A DNA stretch of 19,479 bases, taken from Bacillota bacterium (GTDB taxonomy: Bacteria; Eremiobacterota; SpSt-956; JAKJGF01). Where the stretch lies: NCBI GenBank assembly GCA_029555925.1, contig JAKPQU010000490.1, positions 1 to 19,479 of the forward strand, written 5' to 3'. The notes below the pieces were generated by a model that did no database searches, was not told where the DNA came from, and saw only the letters and a program-made list of their open reading frames with translations. The position numbers and the translations under genes are program-made. Shown here piece by piece: positions 1-7,820 of the stretch (positions within the stretch are counted from its first letter, which is position 1; every line of letters starts with the position of its first letter).

Positions 1-139
1 AATTATAATGTAAAGTAGCATGATATAAGCTGTAACTGTTATAAACGTTCCAGTTTAGATTTTTTTCGGAGGAGCATCAGGCAGGCAGACAGTATTTACC
101 TATTATTCAAATTGTTCAGTTTAATTAAAGCAATTTGGT

Positions 140-222
140 ATTAAATAAGGCAGATTATTTTTCTTCGTAAGAGCCTGTCAGGCAGAAGCTGATAAATGGT
201 TACTAATTTACCTGTAGCGGTA
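140..222 (+). repeat. 83-bp interspersed repeat, copy A
   Basis: This segment matches the reverse complement of 19341-19423 at 81 of 83 positions. Its left part also matches 2049-2104 and its right end matches 2186-2203. It contains the small palindrome GCCTGTCAGGC and ends in the conserved block ACCTGTAGCGGTA. No transposase is nearby and the unit is too short to code for one, so it looks like a non-autonomous or REP-like intergenic repeat. Confidence 0.85.
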
Positions 223-311
223 GTAGTTATCAACAGATTACAGATAATCCCTGTGTTACGTGTTACCCATCTATAACCGGGTGATTCACAATCAAAAATG
301 AGAACTTATCT

Positions 312-329
312 TTCATTCACTCTTCACAA
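312..329 (+). repeat. TTCACT-type simple tract
   Basis: A short tract built from TTCAC(T) units is followed by ATTTTCAT. The same design, preceded by AATGAGAAC, recurs at 2249-2280. Related tracts lie at 5618-5645, 9420-9440, 14095-14160 and 18365-18390. The units resemble the short tandem repetitive (STRR) heptamers known from cyanobacteria, but that is only an analogy. Confidence 0.55.
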
Positions 330-349
330 TTTTCATTATAACAAAGAGA

Positions 350-1963
350 TTATTTCCTGAAAAATAACATATGAGGTTCCGACACAAAAGATTTCAAAAA
401 TTTCTGAACAGACGGATGGGATTGAAATGTTCCGAGTATTCGTGATACCTGTTCCTGTTGAAGCCCTTCACCCATAAGAGCCGGATAGGACAGTTGTAAA
501 TCCTGGGCTTTATCGTCTCCTATGGCTCTTATCTTAAACTTTTTCAAATTATTATATATAGATGAATTTTTTGTCAGAACAAAAGGCCCCGGACCTACCA
601 TATCAATATAGTTATTATTTCTCACTATAAAATCAAGGGTTTCTTCTGACTCTTCCAGTTTTTCTCCCGGGAAACCAAGAAAGAAAAATACCCATGTCAT
701 TATACCTGCTTCATGTGCTTCTTTTATCACAGGTTCAATCATTTCTTTTTTATATCCCTTATCCATTAAATTCAGTATTCTCTGACAGAAAGACTCAAGG
801 CCGAACAATAAAAACCGGCATCCTCCTTCATATAAAGTTTGAAAATAGCTCCTGTCCATAAGTTCTTCGAATCTAATCTCTCCTGCCCATCTGTAAGGTT
901 TTTTTCCATCTATTATCATCTGTGACAGGTTCCTCATTACTGAAGGAGGCATGGCATCATCTACAAAATAAAAATTCTTACACTCATATTTTTCATATAA
1001 AAAATTCATTTCATTATATAAAATATCTGCTTTTCTGGAACGGAATTTAGTCGCAGAAAGATGATGGGAACAGAAGGTACATTTTCCCCAGTAACAGCCG
1101 CGGGAAGCAGCTACTGGCAGATAAACTTGAGGAGAATAATATTTATCCAGCGGCAGACCTTCAAAATCAGGAATTGGAAGAGTATTTAAATTTTCATATA
1201 TTTGAGGCTTATTTGTCAGTATATTTTTTTTATTAATGTATATAAGCCCCGGTACATCTTTAAAATTTCCGTCTTTCAATTCTTTTACCAGTCTTACAAT
1301 CCCTGCTTCCCCGTCGAAAGGCATATAAGAATCTACAAAAGAAAACATATTCTTTTTATACTTTAAATAATCTGCCCAGTGTCCTATCATGCTTCCTCCC
1401 ATACATATATGGACAGACGGCATATATGTTTTTACAAGATATGCAAGGGTAAAAGCCGGTATTATCTGACTGGCCCAGGCAACTGATATACCGATTATAT
1501 CAGGATTTTCCTCTCTTATATCTTTTATTTTATCTTCAAAATATGAATAAAAAATATTTCTTTTTTTATCCTTTAATGCTTCCAGAATATCTTTAGATGA
1601 ATAGTTACTGTAGCATGAAATTACATAATTTTTAAGTGACCATTTCATATCCTGGAACATACATGACACATGATAGAGATAATCTTCAATTACATGTATT
1701 GACTGATAATAATCTTCTTCTACAAAATAATTCTCTCCGGTTCTAAGACAGGATTTTGCTTTCTGCAATTTCTCTATAATCTCTTCAGGGCACCCTGATA
1801 TTCTGAGCCTGTCAGAGTCGGTAATATCCTCATAAGCCTCTATGTTAAAATCCCTCTGAATAACTTCTATCCCTTCTTTTTTCAATACAGCAGTTAAGAG
1901 CGGCATGGCAATATGAGGAAGAAACGGCTGAGACTGAGGCGGAAAAATAAGCATTACTTTCAC
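350..1963 (-). CDS. B12-binding-type radical SAM protein
   Basis: A 537-residue radical SAM enzyme. The N-terminal ~240 residues start with a Rossmann-like cobalamin-binding-type fold (the opening MLIFPP, then PDIIGIS near 155 and a CMGGS turn near 188), as in B12-binding radical SAM proteins. The [4Fe-4S] cluster motif follows at residues 290-298 as C-YWGK-C-TF-C, a CX4CX2C spacing in place of the usual CX3CX2C. A GGCRFLLFGLES segment and a FFLGFPGE segment belong to the radical SAM barrel. I see no classical DXHXXG cobalamin ligand, so B12 may bind base-off without that His or may be absent. The start is GTG, chosen because AGGAGG lies 8 nt upstream. The substrate is unknown: this architecture covers methylases, ring contraction enzymes and RiPP maturases, and no precursor peptide is visible beside it. 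It stands alone on its strand with its own extended -10 promoter. Confidence 0.9.
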   Translation of the reverse strand: MKVMLIFPPQSQPFLPHIAMPLLTAVLKKEGIEVIQRDFNIEAYEDITDSDRLRISGCPEEIIEKLQKAKSCLRTGENYFVEEDYYQSIHVIEDYLYHVSCMFQDMKWSLKNYVISCYSNYSSKDILEALKDKKRNIFYSYFEDKIKDIREENPDIIGISVAWASQIIPAFTLAYLVKTYMPSVHICMGGSMIGHWADYLKYKKNMFSFVDSYMPFDGEAGIVRLVKELKDGNFKDVPGLIYINKKNILTNKPQIYENLNTLPIPDFEGLPLDKYYSPQVYLPVAASRGCYWGKCTFCSHHLSATKFRSRKADILYNEMNFLYEKYECKNFYFVDDAMPPSVMRNLSQMIIDGKKPYRWAGEIRFEELMDRSYFQTLYEGGCRFLLFGLESFCQRILNLMDKGYKKEMIEPVIKEAHEAGIMTWVFFFLGFPGEKLEESEETLDFIVRNNNYIDMVGPGPFVLTKNSSIYNNLKKFKIRAIGDDKAQDLQLSYPALMGEGLQQEQVSRILGTFQSHPSVQKFLKSFVSEPHMLFFRK

Positions 1964-2002
1964 AGTTCTATCCTCCTAATATGATCCATTATAATTCTTT
2001 AT

Positions 2003-2011
2003 ATTATAACA
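2003..2011 (-). promoter_or_regulatory. Extended -10 promoter for the radical SAM gene
   Basis: On the minus strand the sequence reads TGTTATAAT, a TGN-extended perfect -10 hexamer, about 40 nt upstream of the GTG start. No good -35 hexamer is present at 16-18 nt. This is a prediction from sequence alone. Confidence 0.5.
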
Positions 2012-2048
2012 ATTTATTAAATTTTCGCCACCTCCTAAGTACTGTAAA

Positions 2049-2203
2049 AGGCAAATTATTTTTCTTCGTAAGAGCCTGTCAGGCAGAAGCTGATAAATGG
2101 TTACCAACAGACATGACCGGAGCGGTCACAACCAAATATGAAAATCAACATCCAGTGAAGTTGCAAACTTCATCATTTTCATATAAATTTACCTGTAGCG
2201 GTA
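2049..2203 (+). repeat. 83-bp repeat, copy B, with an 81-nt insert
   Basis: The left part (2049-2104) and the right end (2186-2203) match copies A and C. They are separated here by about 81 nt that the other copies replace with a single base. The extra block contains three palindromes: GACCG-GAG-CGGTC near 2115, the arms ATATGAAAAT (2136-2145) and ATTTTCATAT (2175-2184), and an inner TGAAGTT-GCA-AACTTCA hairpin. Either copy B is the full-length form and A and C are internal deletions, or copy B gained a hairpin insert. A 79-codon reading frame crosses it but is repeat-derived. Confidence 0.8.
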
Positions 2204-2248
2204 CCAAGGAAAAAATTTGACTATAAATAATGAGAACCAATTCCTCCC

Positions 2249-2274
2249 TTCACTCATCACCCATCACTCCTCAC
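2249..2274 (+). repeat. TTCACTC/TCATCAC simple tract
   Basis: A tract of degenerate (T)CACTC and TCATCAC units ends in CGATTTTCAT. It is the counterpart of the tract at 312-329 and lies a short distance downstream of repeat copy B, just as that one lies downstream of copy A. Confidence 0.5.
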
Positions 2275-2336
2275 GATTTTCATAAATATTCTTCTTTCAG
2301 CTATGAAAAAAACTTTTTATCAACACAAAATGGAAA

Positions 2337-2365
2337 TTGACAAAAAAAATTAAAAGAGATAAAAT
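2337..2365 (+). promoter_or_regulatory. Sigma-70 type promoter for the TPR operon
   Basis: A perfect -35 TTGACA (2337-2342), a 17-nt spacer and a -10 TAAAAT (2360-2365) precede the TPR gene. The predicted transcript would begin near 2372 and carry a leader of about 170 nt that contains the whole 2387-2520 repeat element. Confidence 0.6.
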
Positions 2366-2386
2366 CATATGATAGTAGAAGATTTT

Positions 2387-2520
2387 ATAGTTAGTTTCAT
2401 AAGTATCCATAAAAAATGACCTGGTAATGCATAAAGTGTAATGCGTGATGCGCAGGGATTAAACGCCTTACGCGTCGCAATAACTTGAGTTCTAATAAGT
2501 TATGAAATACACTATAAAGT
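2387..2520 (+). repeat. ~135-bp hairpin-forming element, left copy
   Basis: This element is repeated in inverted orientation at 18576-18718. The two share a perfect 30-nt block at their inner ends (2490-2519 and 18579-18608) and a GTAATGCNTAAAG-type heptamer array at the other side. The array and the CGCGT-rich segment after GCAGGGATTAA can pair, so the transcript could fold into a large stem. It occupies the leader of the TPR gene and ends 10 nt before the Shine-Dalgarno site. Confidence 0.8.
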
Positions 2521-2543
2521 TAATCTTTTAAGGAGGAAACATA

Positions 2544-3350
2544 ATGTCCCCAGGTAAGGACTTTTCATTCGAAGAGAATAAAATGTCTGCAGGAGAAGTT
2601 TTTTTTGAAGAAGGACTTACAAATCTCTATGCAGGTAAATATAAAGAAGCTGAAGAAAAGCTGAAGAAAGCTATTGAACTGGAGCCCAAGAGTGGATTAT
2701 ATTATACAAATCTTGGCGTGGTTATGGATTATATGGGACTGCCGGAAAAAGCACTGGACAACTATAAAACTGCAGCAGAGCTAGAACCGGAGAACAGCGG
2801 GATTCTTTACAATCTTGGAACTGCCTGTATGCATAGAGGTAAATATAAAGAAGCAGCAGAAACACTGCAAAAATTAGTTGATTTAAATCAGGATAATTCT
2901 TATTATAATTATAATCTTGGCAGTGCTTATTTCTTTCTCAATCAATTTGATGAAGCACTGGTCTATTATAATAAAGCACTTAAGATGAGGCCGAATGATC
3001 ACCTGTGGAATTTCAGTGCCGGCCTGGCATGCCGTAAATCAGGTGAATATACACAGGCTATTAAATATTTTCAAAAAGCTTTACAGTTAAAACCCGGTGA
3101 AGCATCTTATTATTACGCTCTTGGTAATACATATCACTGCATGGAAGATACAAAAAATGCTATAATATATTATGAAAAAGCAGTGGCAATAAATCCGGAA
3201 CAACCGGACTATTATTATTATTATGGAATAGTTCTGGAAATGGAAGAACTTTTAGATGAAGCTACTGAGGCTTTTGAAGAAGCACTTGCACTGGAACCGA
3301 AAAATGAAACATATAAAAATGCTCTTAAGGCTATAATGGCAAAATATTAG
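2544..3350 (+). CDS. Seven-repeat TPR protein
   Basis: A 268-residue protein made almost wholly of tetratricopeptide repeats: seven perfect 34-residue units from residue 17 to 254, each with the usual small/large pattern (YYNLG, A-x-x-x-Y/F-x-x-AL, P at position 32), then a capping helix. There is no signal peptide or membrane segment, so it should be cytoplasmic and act as a protein-binding scaffold. The partner is unknown. The start is secure: AGGAGG lies 7 nt upstream of the ATG. It is the first gene of a likely three-gene unit with the L,D-transpeptidase (69 nt downstream) and the GbsR-type regulator, so a role in cell-envelope assembly is plausible but inferred from position only. Confidence 0.92.
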   Translation: MSPGKDFSFEENKMSAGEVFFEEGLTNLYAGKYKEAEEKLKKAIELEPKSGLYYTNLGVVMDYMGLPEKALDNYKTAAELEPENSGILYNLGTACMHRGKYKEAAETLQKLVDLNQDNSYYNYNLGSAYFFLNQFDEALVYYNKALKMRPNDHLWNFSAGLACRKSGEYTQAIKYFQKALQLKPGEASYYYALGNTYHCMEDTKNAIIYYEKAVAINPEQPDYYYYYGIVLEMEELLDEATEAFEEALALEPKNETYKNALKAIMAKY

Positions 3351-3419
3351 CAATATACCACGTTAAAGGAGACCCCAATATTTCATCCTCTGTTAAAGGA
3401 TTCTGGGACATATGATTTT

Positions 3420-5090
3420 ATGCTGACCTGGTCAAGGGTATATAGAATTGAAAGAAGAATCTTAAAAAAACATCTTAAACTGATTAAGATGATTTTGTTA
3501 TTTTCCTGTTTATTATCTATATTATTTATATTACTTCAAATATCCATATATATTTCCGCTCCGTCAGACTTCAAACCTGAACCGGGAGAAGTTCTGACCA
3601 TGTCAAATTCTGAAATATCTTTTCACTATTCCTCCAGTATGTCTTATATAAAAAAAGTAACGGTAGACGGGCATGATGTTACAAAGAAAATATCTCCATC
3701 TAAAAACAGAATTATTATTCCCGTAGAATATCTATCTGAAGGCAGTCATAACATAGAAATTATTTATCATCCCAGAATGGTCATATGGGATATAAAAAAA
3801 AGATGGACCTTTTCTGTTGACACATCTTTTCCTGTAATATCAATATCTTTACCGAGAGAAAAAGAAATATATACAACAAATAAATCCTTTATTATAAAAG
3901 GGAAAACAGAAGAAATTTCAAAGGTTAAAATAGAGAAAGATGGAAAAATTTTCGATATAAAAACCGATGAAAAAGGAGATTTTCAGAAGGATTTTATATT
4001 AAAAGAAGGCAAAAATATATTTAAAATCACTTCTACTGACAGAGCCGGAAATAAATCAACTTATGATATAAAAGCTTTTTTCGACAGCACTCCTCCAAAA
4101 TTATCTTCTCCTTTTCCGCCTGATGGCAAAATAGTCAAAGAAGTTGATCCTCTTATATCTGTAACAATATCTGAAGACAGTAAGATAAACAAAATAAATA
4201 TGAAAATAAACGGGAAACCTGTTTCTGCCGAGCTGGTAAATTCTTCTATGATAAAGTATAAACCGGAAAAACTTGTAGAAGGTACTCATAATATAGAAGT
4301 GGAAGTAGAAAATGCCGTAGGTTTGAAAGACGTAAAAAAATGGTCTTTTACTGTAGACAGTACTGAAAATTACGGTCAGAGGACACTGATACTCGGAGCA
4401 ATAGGACAGGATGTAAAGGATTTGCAGAGAATGCTTGTAATGCGCAATTATCTCGGAGGAAATGATATAAAAGGAGTATTTGATCAAAAAACCCTTGAAG
4501 CTGTAAAAAAATTTCAGGGGAAAAACGGTCTGGAACCTGATGGGGTTGTGGGGCCTTCAACTATAGATAAGCTGTCTTATTACATTGTTGTAGATCTTGC
4601 ACAGTTCAATTTAGCACTTATGTTAGACGGGCACGTAGTGAAAAACTATCTTATTGCCTGTGGTAGTCCTGAATATCCCACACCTACGGGAGAATTTATT
4701 ATAACTAACAAATTAAAAGATCCTACCTGGATTCCGCCGGATTCTCCATGGGCAAAAGAAGCCGAAATGACTGAACCGGGGCCTAATAATCCTCTGGGAA
4801 CAAGATGGATAGAATTAAATTCCTCTCTTGTAGGTATACATGGAACAAATTATCCTGAAACTGTAGGCATGAATGTATCTCACGGGTGTGTAAGAATGGC
4901 CATACCGGATGTAGAAGAACTATATGAATATGTAAATATAGGTACAAGAGTAACTATCAAAGATCCGATAATTCCGCCTACCCCTACACCTTATCCTGCG
5001 GAACCTACTGTTCCTAAAACAGATAAAAAGCCAGATAAGAAACCTGATAAAAAACCTGATGCTGTTTATGTTGAAAAAAAGAATTATTGA
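3420..5090 (+). CDS. Membrane-anchored L,D-transpeptidase (YkuD)
   Basis: A 556-residue peptidoglycan cross-linking enzyme. Order: a basic N-terminal tail, one membrane segment at about 23-46 (type II anchor, no cleavage site evident), Ig-like beta domains at about 50-135, 136-222 and 223-315 (each ending near a WTFSVD or FFDSTPP-type strand), a peptidoglycan-binding domain at about 325-385 (DVKDLQRML, FQ-x-x-x-GL-x-x-DGVVG), and a YkuD catalytic domain at about 388-515. Catalytic residues are visible: His474 in IHGT and SHGCVRM with Cys490. A Pro/Lys tail with KKPD repeats follows. It would form 3-3 links in peptidoglycan or attach a protein to it, outside the cytoplasmic membrane. Ig-like domains ahead of YkuD suggest a spacer across the wall. 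The ATG lacks a strong ribosome site, so the exact start is less certain. Its stop lies 6 nt before the next gene. Confidence 0.93.
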   Translation: MLTWSRVYRIERRILKKHLKLIKMILLFSCLLSILFILLQISIYISAPSDFKPEPGEVLTMSNSEISFHYSSSMSYIKKVTVDGHDVTKKISPSKNRIIIPVEYLSEGSHNIEIIYHPRMVIWDIKKRWTFSVDTSFPVISISLPREKEIYTTNKSFIIKGKTEEISKVKIEKDGKIFDIKTDEKGDFQKDFILKEGKNIFKITSTDRAGNKSTYDIKAFFDSTPPKLSSPFPPDGKIVKEVDPLISVTISEDSKINKINMKINGKPVSAELVNSSMIKYKPEKLVEGTHNIEVEVENAVGLKDVKKWSFTVDSTENYGQRTLILGAIGQDVKDLQRMLVMRNYLGGNDIKGVFDQKTLEAVKKFQGKNGLEPDGVVGPSTIDKLSYYIVVDLAQFNLALMLDGHVVKNYLIACGSPEYPTPTGEFIITNKLKDPTWIPPDSPWAKEAEMTEPGPNNPLGTRWIELNSSLVGIHGTNYPETVGMNVSHGCVRMAIPDVEELYEYVNIGTRVTIKDPIIPPTPTPYPAEPTVPKTDKKPDKKPDKKPDAVYVEKKNY

Positions 5091-5096
5091 TTTTTT

Positions 5097-5621
5097 ATGA
5101 GTATTTCAGAAGGTGAACATAACTTTATAGAAGGAATGGCAGCTGTAAGTTCTGTGATGAACATAAGTGATGCCATGGGACGTATATACGGTCTCCTCTT
5201 TTTCAATGCCAGCCCTTTATCCATGGACGACATCTGTGAAAAACTCTCTCTGACAAAGGGTACAGTAAGTGTTTATCTCAGAGAACTCGAGAGCAGAAAT
5301 ATTGTAAGAAGAATATGGACTAAAAAAGGCAGAAAAAAATACTATGAAGCAGAGTATGATCCGGCACAAATTGTAGAACATAGATTAAAACATATAGGTA
5401 AAAGAAATATAGGAGATTTTTTAAAAACAGTAGAAGAATGTCAGAGCATGATAAAAACATATCAGGACAGCCTGGAAGGAGAAGAAAGAATCACAGCACA
5501 ACTGCTTTATGAAAGACTGGAAAAGATTAAATTGCTGAATGTAGCCATAAAAAAATTCCTCACCTTTATGTCTGAAGGGGTAAGAAAAACAGAAAAATTA
5601 AAAAAGATAGAAATAGGGTGA
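5097..5621 (+). CDS. GbsR/MarR-type transcriptional regulator
   Basis: A 174-residue DNA-binding protein. Residues 25-95 form a winged helix: an N-terminal DAMGRIYGLLFF helix typical of the GbsR group, a helix-turn-helix over MDDICEKLSLTKGTVSVYLREL, then a basic wing (RRIWTKKGRKKYYEAE). Residues 100-174 are helical and probably dimerise by coiled coil. GbsR relatives in Firmicutes control choline/osmolyte genes; here the neighbour is a cell-wall enzyme, so the target could be its own operon. It starts 6 nt after the transpeptidase stop with no evident ribosome site, which suggests translational coupling. Its stop codon falls inside a GTGAAGAGTG repeat tract, so its last residues may be repeat-derived. 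Ligand unknown. Confidence 0.85.
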   Translation: MSISEGEHNFIEGMAAVSSVMNISDAMGRIYGLLFFNASPLSMDDICEKLSLTKGTVSVYLRELESRNIVRRIWTKKGRKKYYEAEYDPAQIVEHRLKHIGKRNIGDFLKTVEECQSMIKTYQDSLEGEERITAQLLYERLEKIKLLNVAIKKFLTFMSEGVRKTEKLKKIEIG

Positions 5622-5780
5622 AGAGTGAAAAGTGAAGAGTGAAAGATAAACATTACGTTGTACATATAATAACCTGATAACTGGTCATCGGTCACTGATA
5701 ACTGTTCACTGGTCACTGCTCACTGATAATAACCAGTCACTGCTCACTGATAACTGCTCACTGCCCAACCCCGGTCACTG
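5616..5780. repeat. Degenerate TCACTG / GTGAAGAGTG array between convergent genes
   Basis: The gap between two convergent genes is filled by short degenerate repeats: GTGAAGAGTGAAAAGTGAAG at its left end, then about ten TCACTG, TAACTG and GTCATCG-type units from 5676 to 5780. Both flanking stop codons lie inside the array (TGA at 5619-5621 on plus and the TGA read from 5777-5775 on minus). I see no classical GC-rich terminator here, though self-complementary GGTCACTG/CAGTGACC-type units could fold. Confidence 0.7.
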
Positions 5781-7403
5781 AACTTTTATCCTTCCGTCCT
5801 GTGAGGGACTGATAGAACCTGCATCCTTTATATAATCTGCTACAATAGCCCGTAATTTCCTTCCGTCTGTAACAGTATTTTCATCCCGTCCGGCGAAAAT
5901 ACTGTTCCAGTTTCCTACATAAAAACTGGTGGTAAGATTATATTTTTTATTCATATCAAGAGGTTTGTCTCCTGCCATTATCTGCGTAACCCTGGATCCT
6001 TCAGGGGCAGACGGATCATAAGACATAGACAGACCGGAAACCTGAAACAAACCGTGATGTTTTTTAGGGCTCAGCAATTTACTGACTCCGTCTTCAAGAA
6101 GTTTTTTTATATCCTCACCCTTTACAGGCCATGTTTCAACCCTTGTATCCTGAGATTTTCCAATCCATGGCGATACTTCTATAAGGTTTTTCATAGTGAT
6201 TTCACCGTGAGGCAATAAATTTGGCTTCATATCCTTTCCATCTTCAAAGAAAAAATTACTGTCCACCATGGCTATATCGGCACCTGTTTCTCTTCTCATT
6301 GCATCTGTTATCAGATTACCGAGGGTTGAATCTACAGGCGTTTTAATCTCATGGGTAAAATCACCTTCAGCAATACCAAGTTTTTCCTGAAGAATTCTTT
6401 TTTCTTCTTCTACATATTTACCGTGAATATCCCGGACATCCTTATCCGGAATATTATTTTTGTCTACAGATAAAAGATTATGATTTATAGAGGTTATTTT
6501 TCCGGTGTTTCTGTCAAAAACCATGGAAAGATCGCCTATATAAAGTACATCTGTCTTTGGATCACCATGGCCTCCCGGCCCTGCCTGAACTATCCTGGTT
6601 CCGTTTACAGAAACACTGTCTTTTGTAGGAGTATGAGTATGTCCTCCTATAATCAGATCTATGCCGGGTACTTTCTGTGCCACCTCTTTATCTGAGATAA
6701 TATCTTTATGTTCTTCCGTAGGCTCCAGTCCTAAATGAGAAATAACTATAACATTTTTAATGCCCTTTGCCCTGACTTCATCTACGGATTTCTTCAATGC
6801 TTCTACCGGGTCTGTAATGTCCAGATCCTTTACAAGGCTCGGGTCAACCATGCCAAATCTCTTCCTGGGGGTTCTGACTCCTATAAAAGCAATTTTAATA
6901 CCTTCCACTTCTGCTATAACATAGGGAGCCATCCCTTTTATATTGGAAGAAATATAAGGGAAATCAGACGTTTCTATAACTTTCTCCGCCGAAAAAATCC
7001 CTCCATCATCATAAAAATGATTTCCTGGAACTGCAAGGTCACAGCCTCTTAAATTCATAAGCTCTGCTTCTTCCTTACCTGCAGAAACTATGGAATGAAA
7101 CGTATAGTCCTGCCATGCATCACCTGCATCAACCCAGAATTCATCAGGTTTAATCATATTAGCAACAGAAGGCATATTTCCATGAACATCATTCGTATGT
7201 TTCATATGCAAGGTAATTTCTTTATCTGACACCTCACAATCCATCTTCTTTTCTACAAATTTGCCGTCAATATCAAGTGTAACAGGAACTGACAGCGTAA
7301 CAGTATCTTTCCCGTGTAACTCTATCGATTCTTCTTTTACCTGTTTACCTGATATAGTATCTGCCAATTTATTAGCTTTATAATCAATTCGATTAATATT
7401 CAT
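5775..7403 (-). CDS. Divergent 5'-nucleotidase/UshA-family metallophosphoesterase, no signal peptide
   Basis: A 542-residue two-domain protein. Residues 66-310 form the calcineurin-like metallophosphoesterase: HTNDVHGN (Asp72, His74), DAGDAW (Asp95), GNHFYD (Asn128, His129), SHLG (His223) and GGHTHT (His255, His257), so the di-metal site is complete. Residues about 345-520 are the 5_nucleotid_C domain (GNLITDAMR, FQVSGLSMSYDP). Two features are odd. There is no Sec signal or lipobox, although most relatives are exported; instead a polar 65-residue leader precedes the catalytic domain. The usual substrate-pocket motif N-GGG-IR is replaced by DSNFFFEDGK (381-390), and the NDYLA-GGDG motif by SFYVGNWNSIF. 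It is probably a phosphoesterase, but the substrate need not be a 5'-nucleotide. ATG has GGAGGG 8 nt upstream. It is third in the operon, 33 nt after the small gene. Confidence 0.88.
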   Translation of the reverse strand: MNINRIDYKANKLADTISGKQVKEESIELHGKDTVTLSVPVTLDIDGKFVEKKMDCEVSDKEITLHMKHTNDVHGNMPSVANMIKPDEFWVDAGDAWQDYTFHSIVSAGKEEAELMNLRGCDLAVPGNHFYDDGGIFSAEKVIETSDFPYISSNIKGMAPYVIAEVEGIKIAFIGVRTPRKRFGMVDPSLVKDLDITDPVEALKKSVDEVRAKGIKNVIVISHLGLEPTEEHKDIISDKEVAQKVPGIDLIIGGHTHTPTKDSVSVNGTRIVQAGPGGHGDPKTDVLYIGDLSMVFDRNTGKITSINHNLLSVDKNNIPDKDVRDIHGKYVEEEKRILQEKLGIAEGDFTHEIKTPVDSTLGNLITDAMRRETGADIAMVDSNFFFEDGKDMKPNLLPHGEITMKNLIEVSPWIGKSQDTRVETWPVKGEDIKKLLEDGVSKLLSPKKHHGLFQVSGLSMSYDPSAPEGSRVTQIMAGDKPLDMNKKYNLTTSFYVGNWNSIFAGRDENTVTDGRKLRAIVADYIKDAGSISPSQDGRIKVQ

Positions 7404-7436
7404 AAGCTGTTCCCTCCGTACACATTCAACAATATT

Positions 7437-7814
7437 TTATTGCCAGTCATCATTAGAATCATAACGTCTCTCTTCTTCTATTAAAAGGGCCATACCCATA
7501 TTCCTTACTTTTTCTATAATGCTTCCCATATTGGAAGAATCTCTTAAAAAATTTAACACTTCCTTATGGCTGTTGCTGTAAAACTGTGAAGAGTTACTCA
7601 AACCTGTGCCGGTAGAAACTTCTATATTAAAAGCTCTCTCCTCTTTACCGGGTAGGGATGTGACAGTAAAAAAAATATTTTCTCTGTAATCAGGCCAGAA
7701 ATCTTTTATAGGTACCCTGATTTCCTGACTTTCATTCTGTCTTTCTAATTCTTTAATAAGACAGGACACCATATGTTTAATAGATTCATTAAATTTTTCC
7801 ACATTTTCTTTCAT
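7437..7814 (-). CDS. Small partner protein of the RelA/SpoT-like gene; immunity protein or chaperone candidate
   Basis: A 125-residue soluble acidic protein that I do not recognise. Visible pattern: a long N-terminal helix (about 3-28), three strands (EIRVPI, NIFFTVTSL, AFNIEVST at about 31-67), a serine-rich turn, a helical segment (83-118) and an acidic tail ending SNDDWQ. It starts 6 nt after the stop codon of the RelA/SpoT-like gene, and its ribosome site AAGGAG lies within the end of that gene, so the two are translationally coupled. This order (larger enzyme, then a small acidic protein) is common for effector-immunity pairs and for secretion chaperones. Its alpha-beta-beta-beta-alpha outline could suit either. 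No function is assigned. Confidence 0.8.
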   Translation of the reverse strand: MKENVEKFNESIKHMVSCLIKELERQNESQEIRVPIKDFWPDYRENIFFTVTSLPGKEERAFNIEVSTGTGLSNSSQFYSNSHKEVLNFLRDSSNMGSIIEKVRNMGMALLIEEERRYDSNDDWQ

Positions 7815-7820
7815 AGAATA

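Larger units (their letters stand above)
1..349. other. Non-coding left edge holding repeats
   Basis: No convincing coding sequence is visible on either strand. The stretch holds one copy of the 83-bp interspersed repeat (140-222) and a short TTCACTC/TTCAC tract (312-329) just downstream of the radical SAM gene's stop codon. The first 130 bases show nothing I can assign. No clear terminator hairpin follows the minus-strand gene. Confidence 0.6.

Noticed and set aside
2028..2036. Perfect Shine-Dalgarno-like AGGAGGTGG on the minus strand
   Set aside because: No start codon follows within 15 nt and stop codons appear soon after; it lies upstream of the predicted promoter of the radical SAM gene. 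Probably chance.
2140..2190. Rho-independent terminator in the hairpin of repeat copy B
   Set aside because: The outer stem is entirely A/T-rich with no T-run after it, and no gene ends nearby on the plus strand. It is better explained as part of the repeat.
1981..2220. 79-codon plus-strand frame starting ATGATCCATT
   Set aside because: It runs through repeat copy B and its palindromes, has no ribosome site, and the same sequence in copies A and C does not keep the frame. It is repeat-derived, not a gene.
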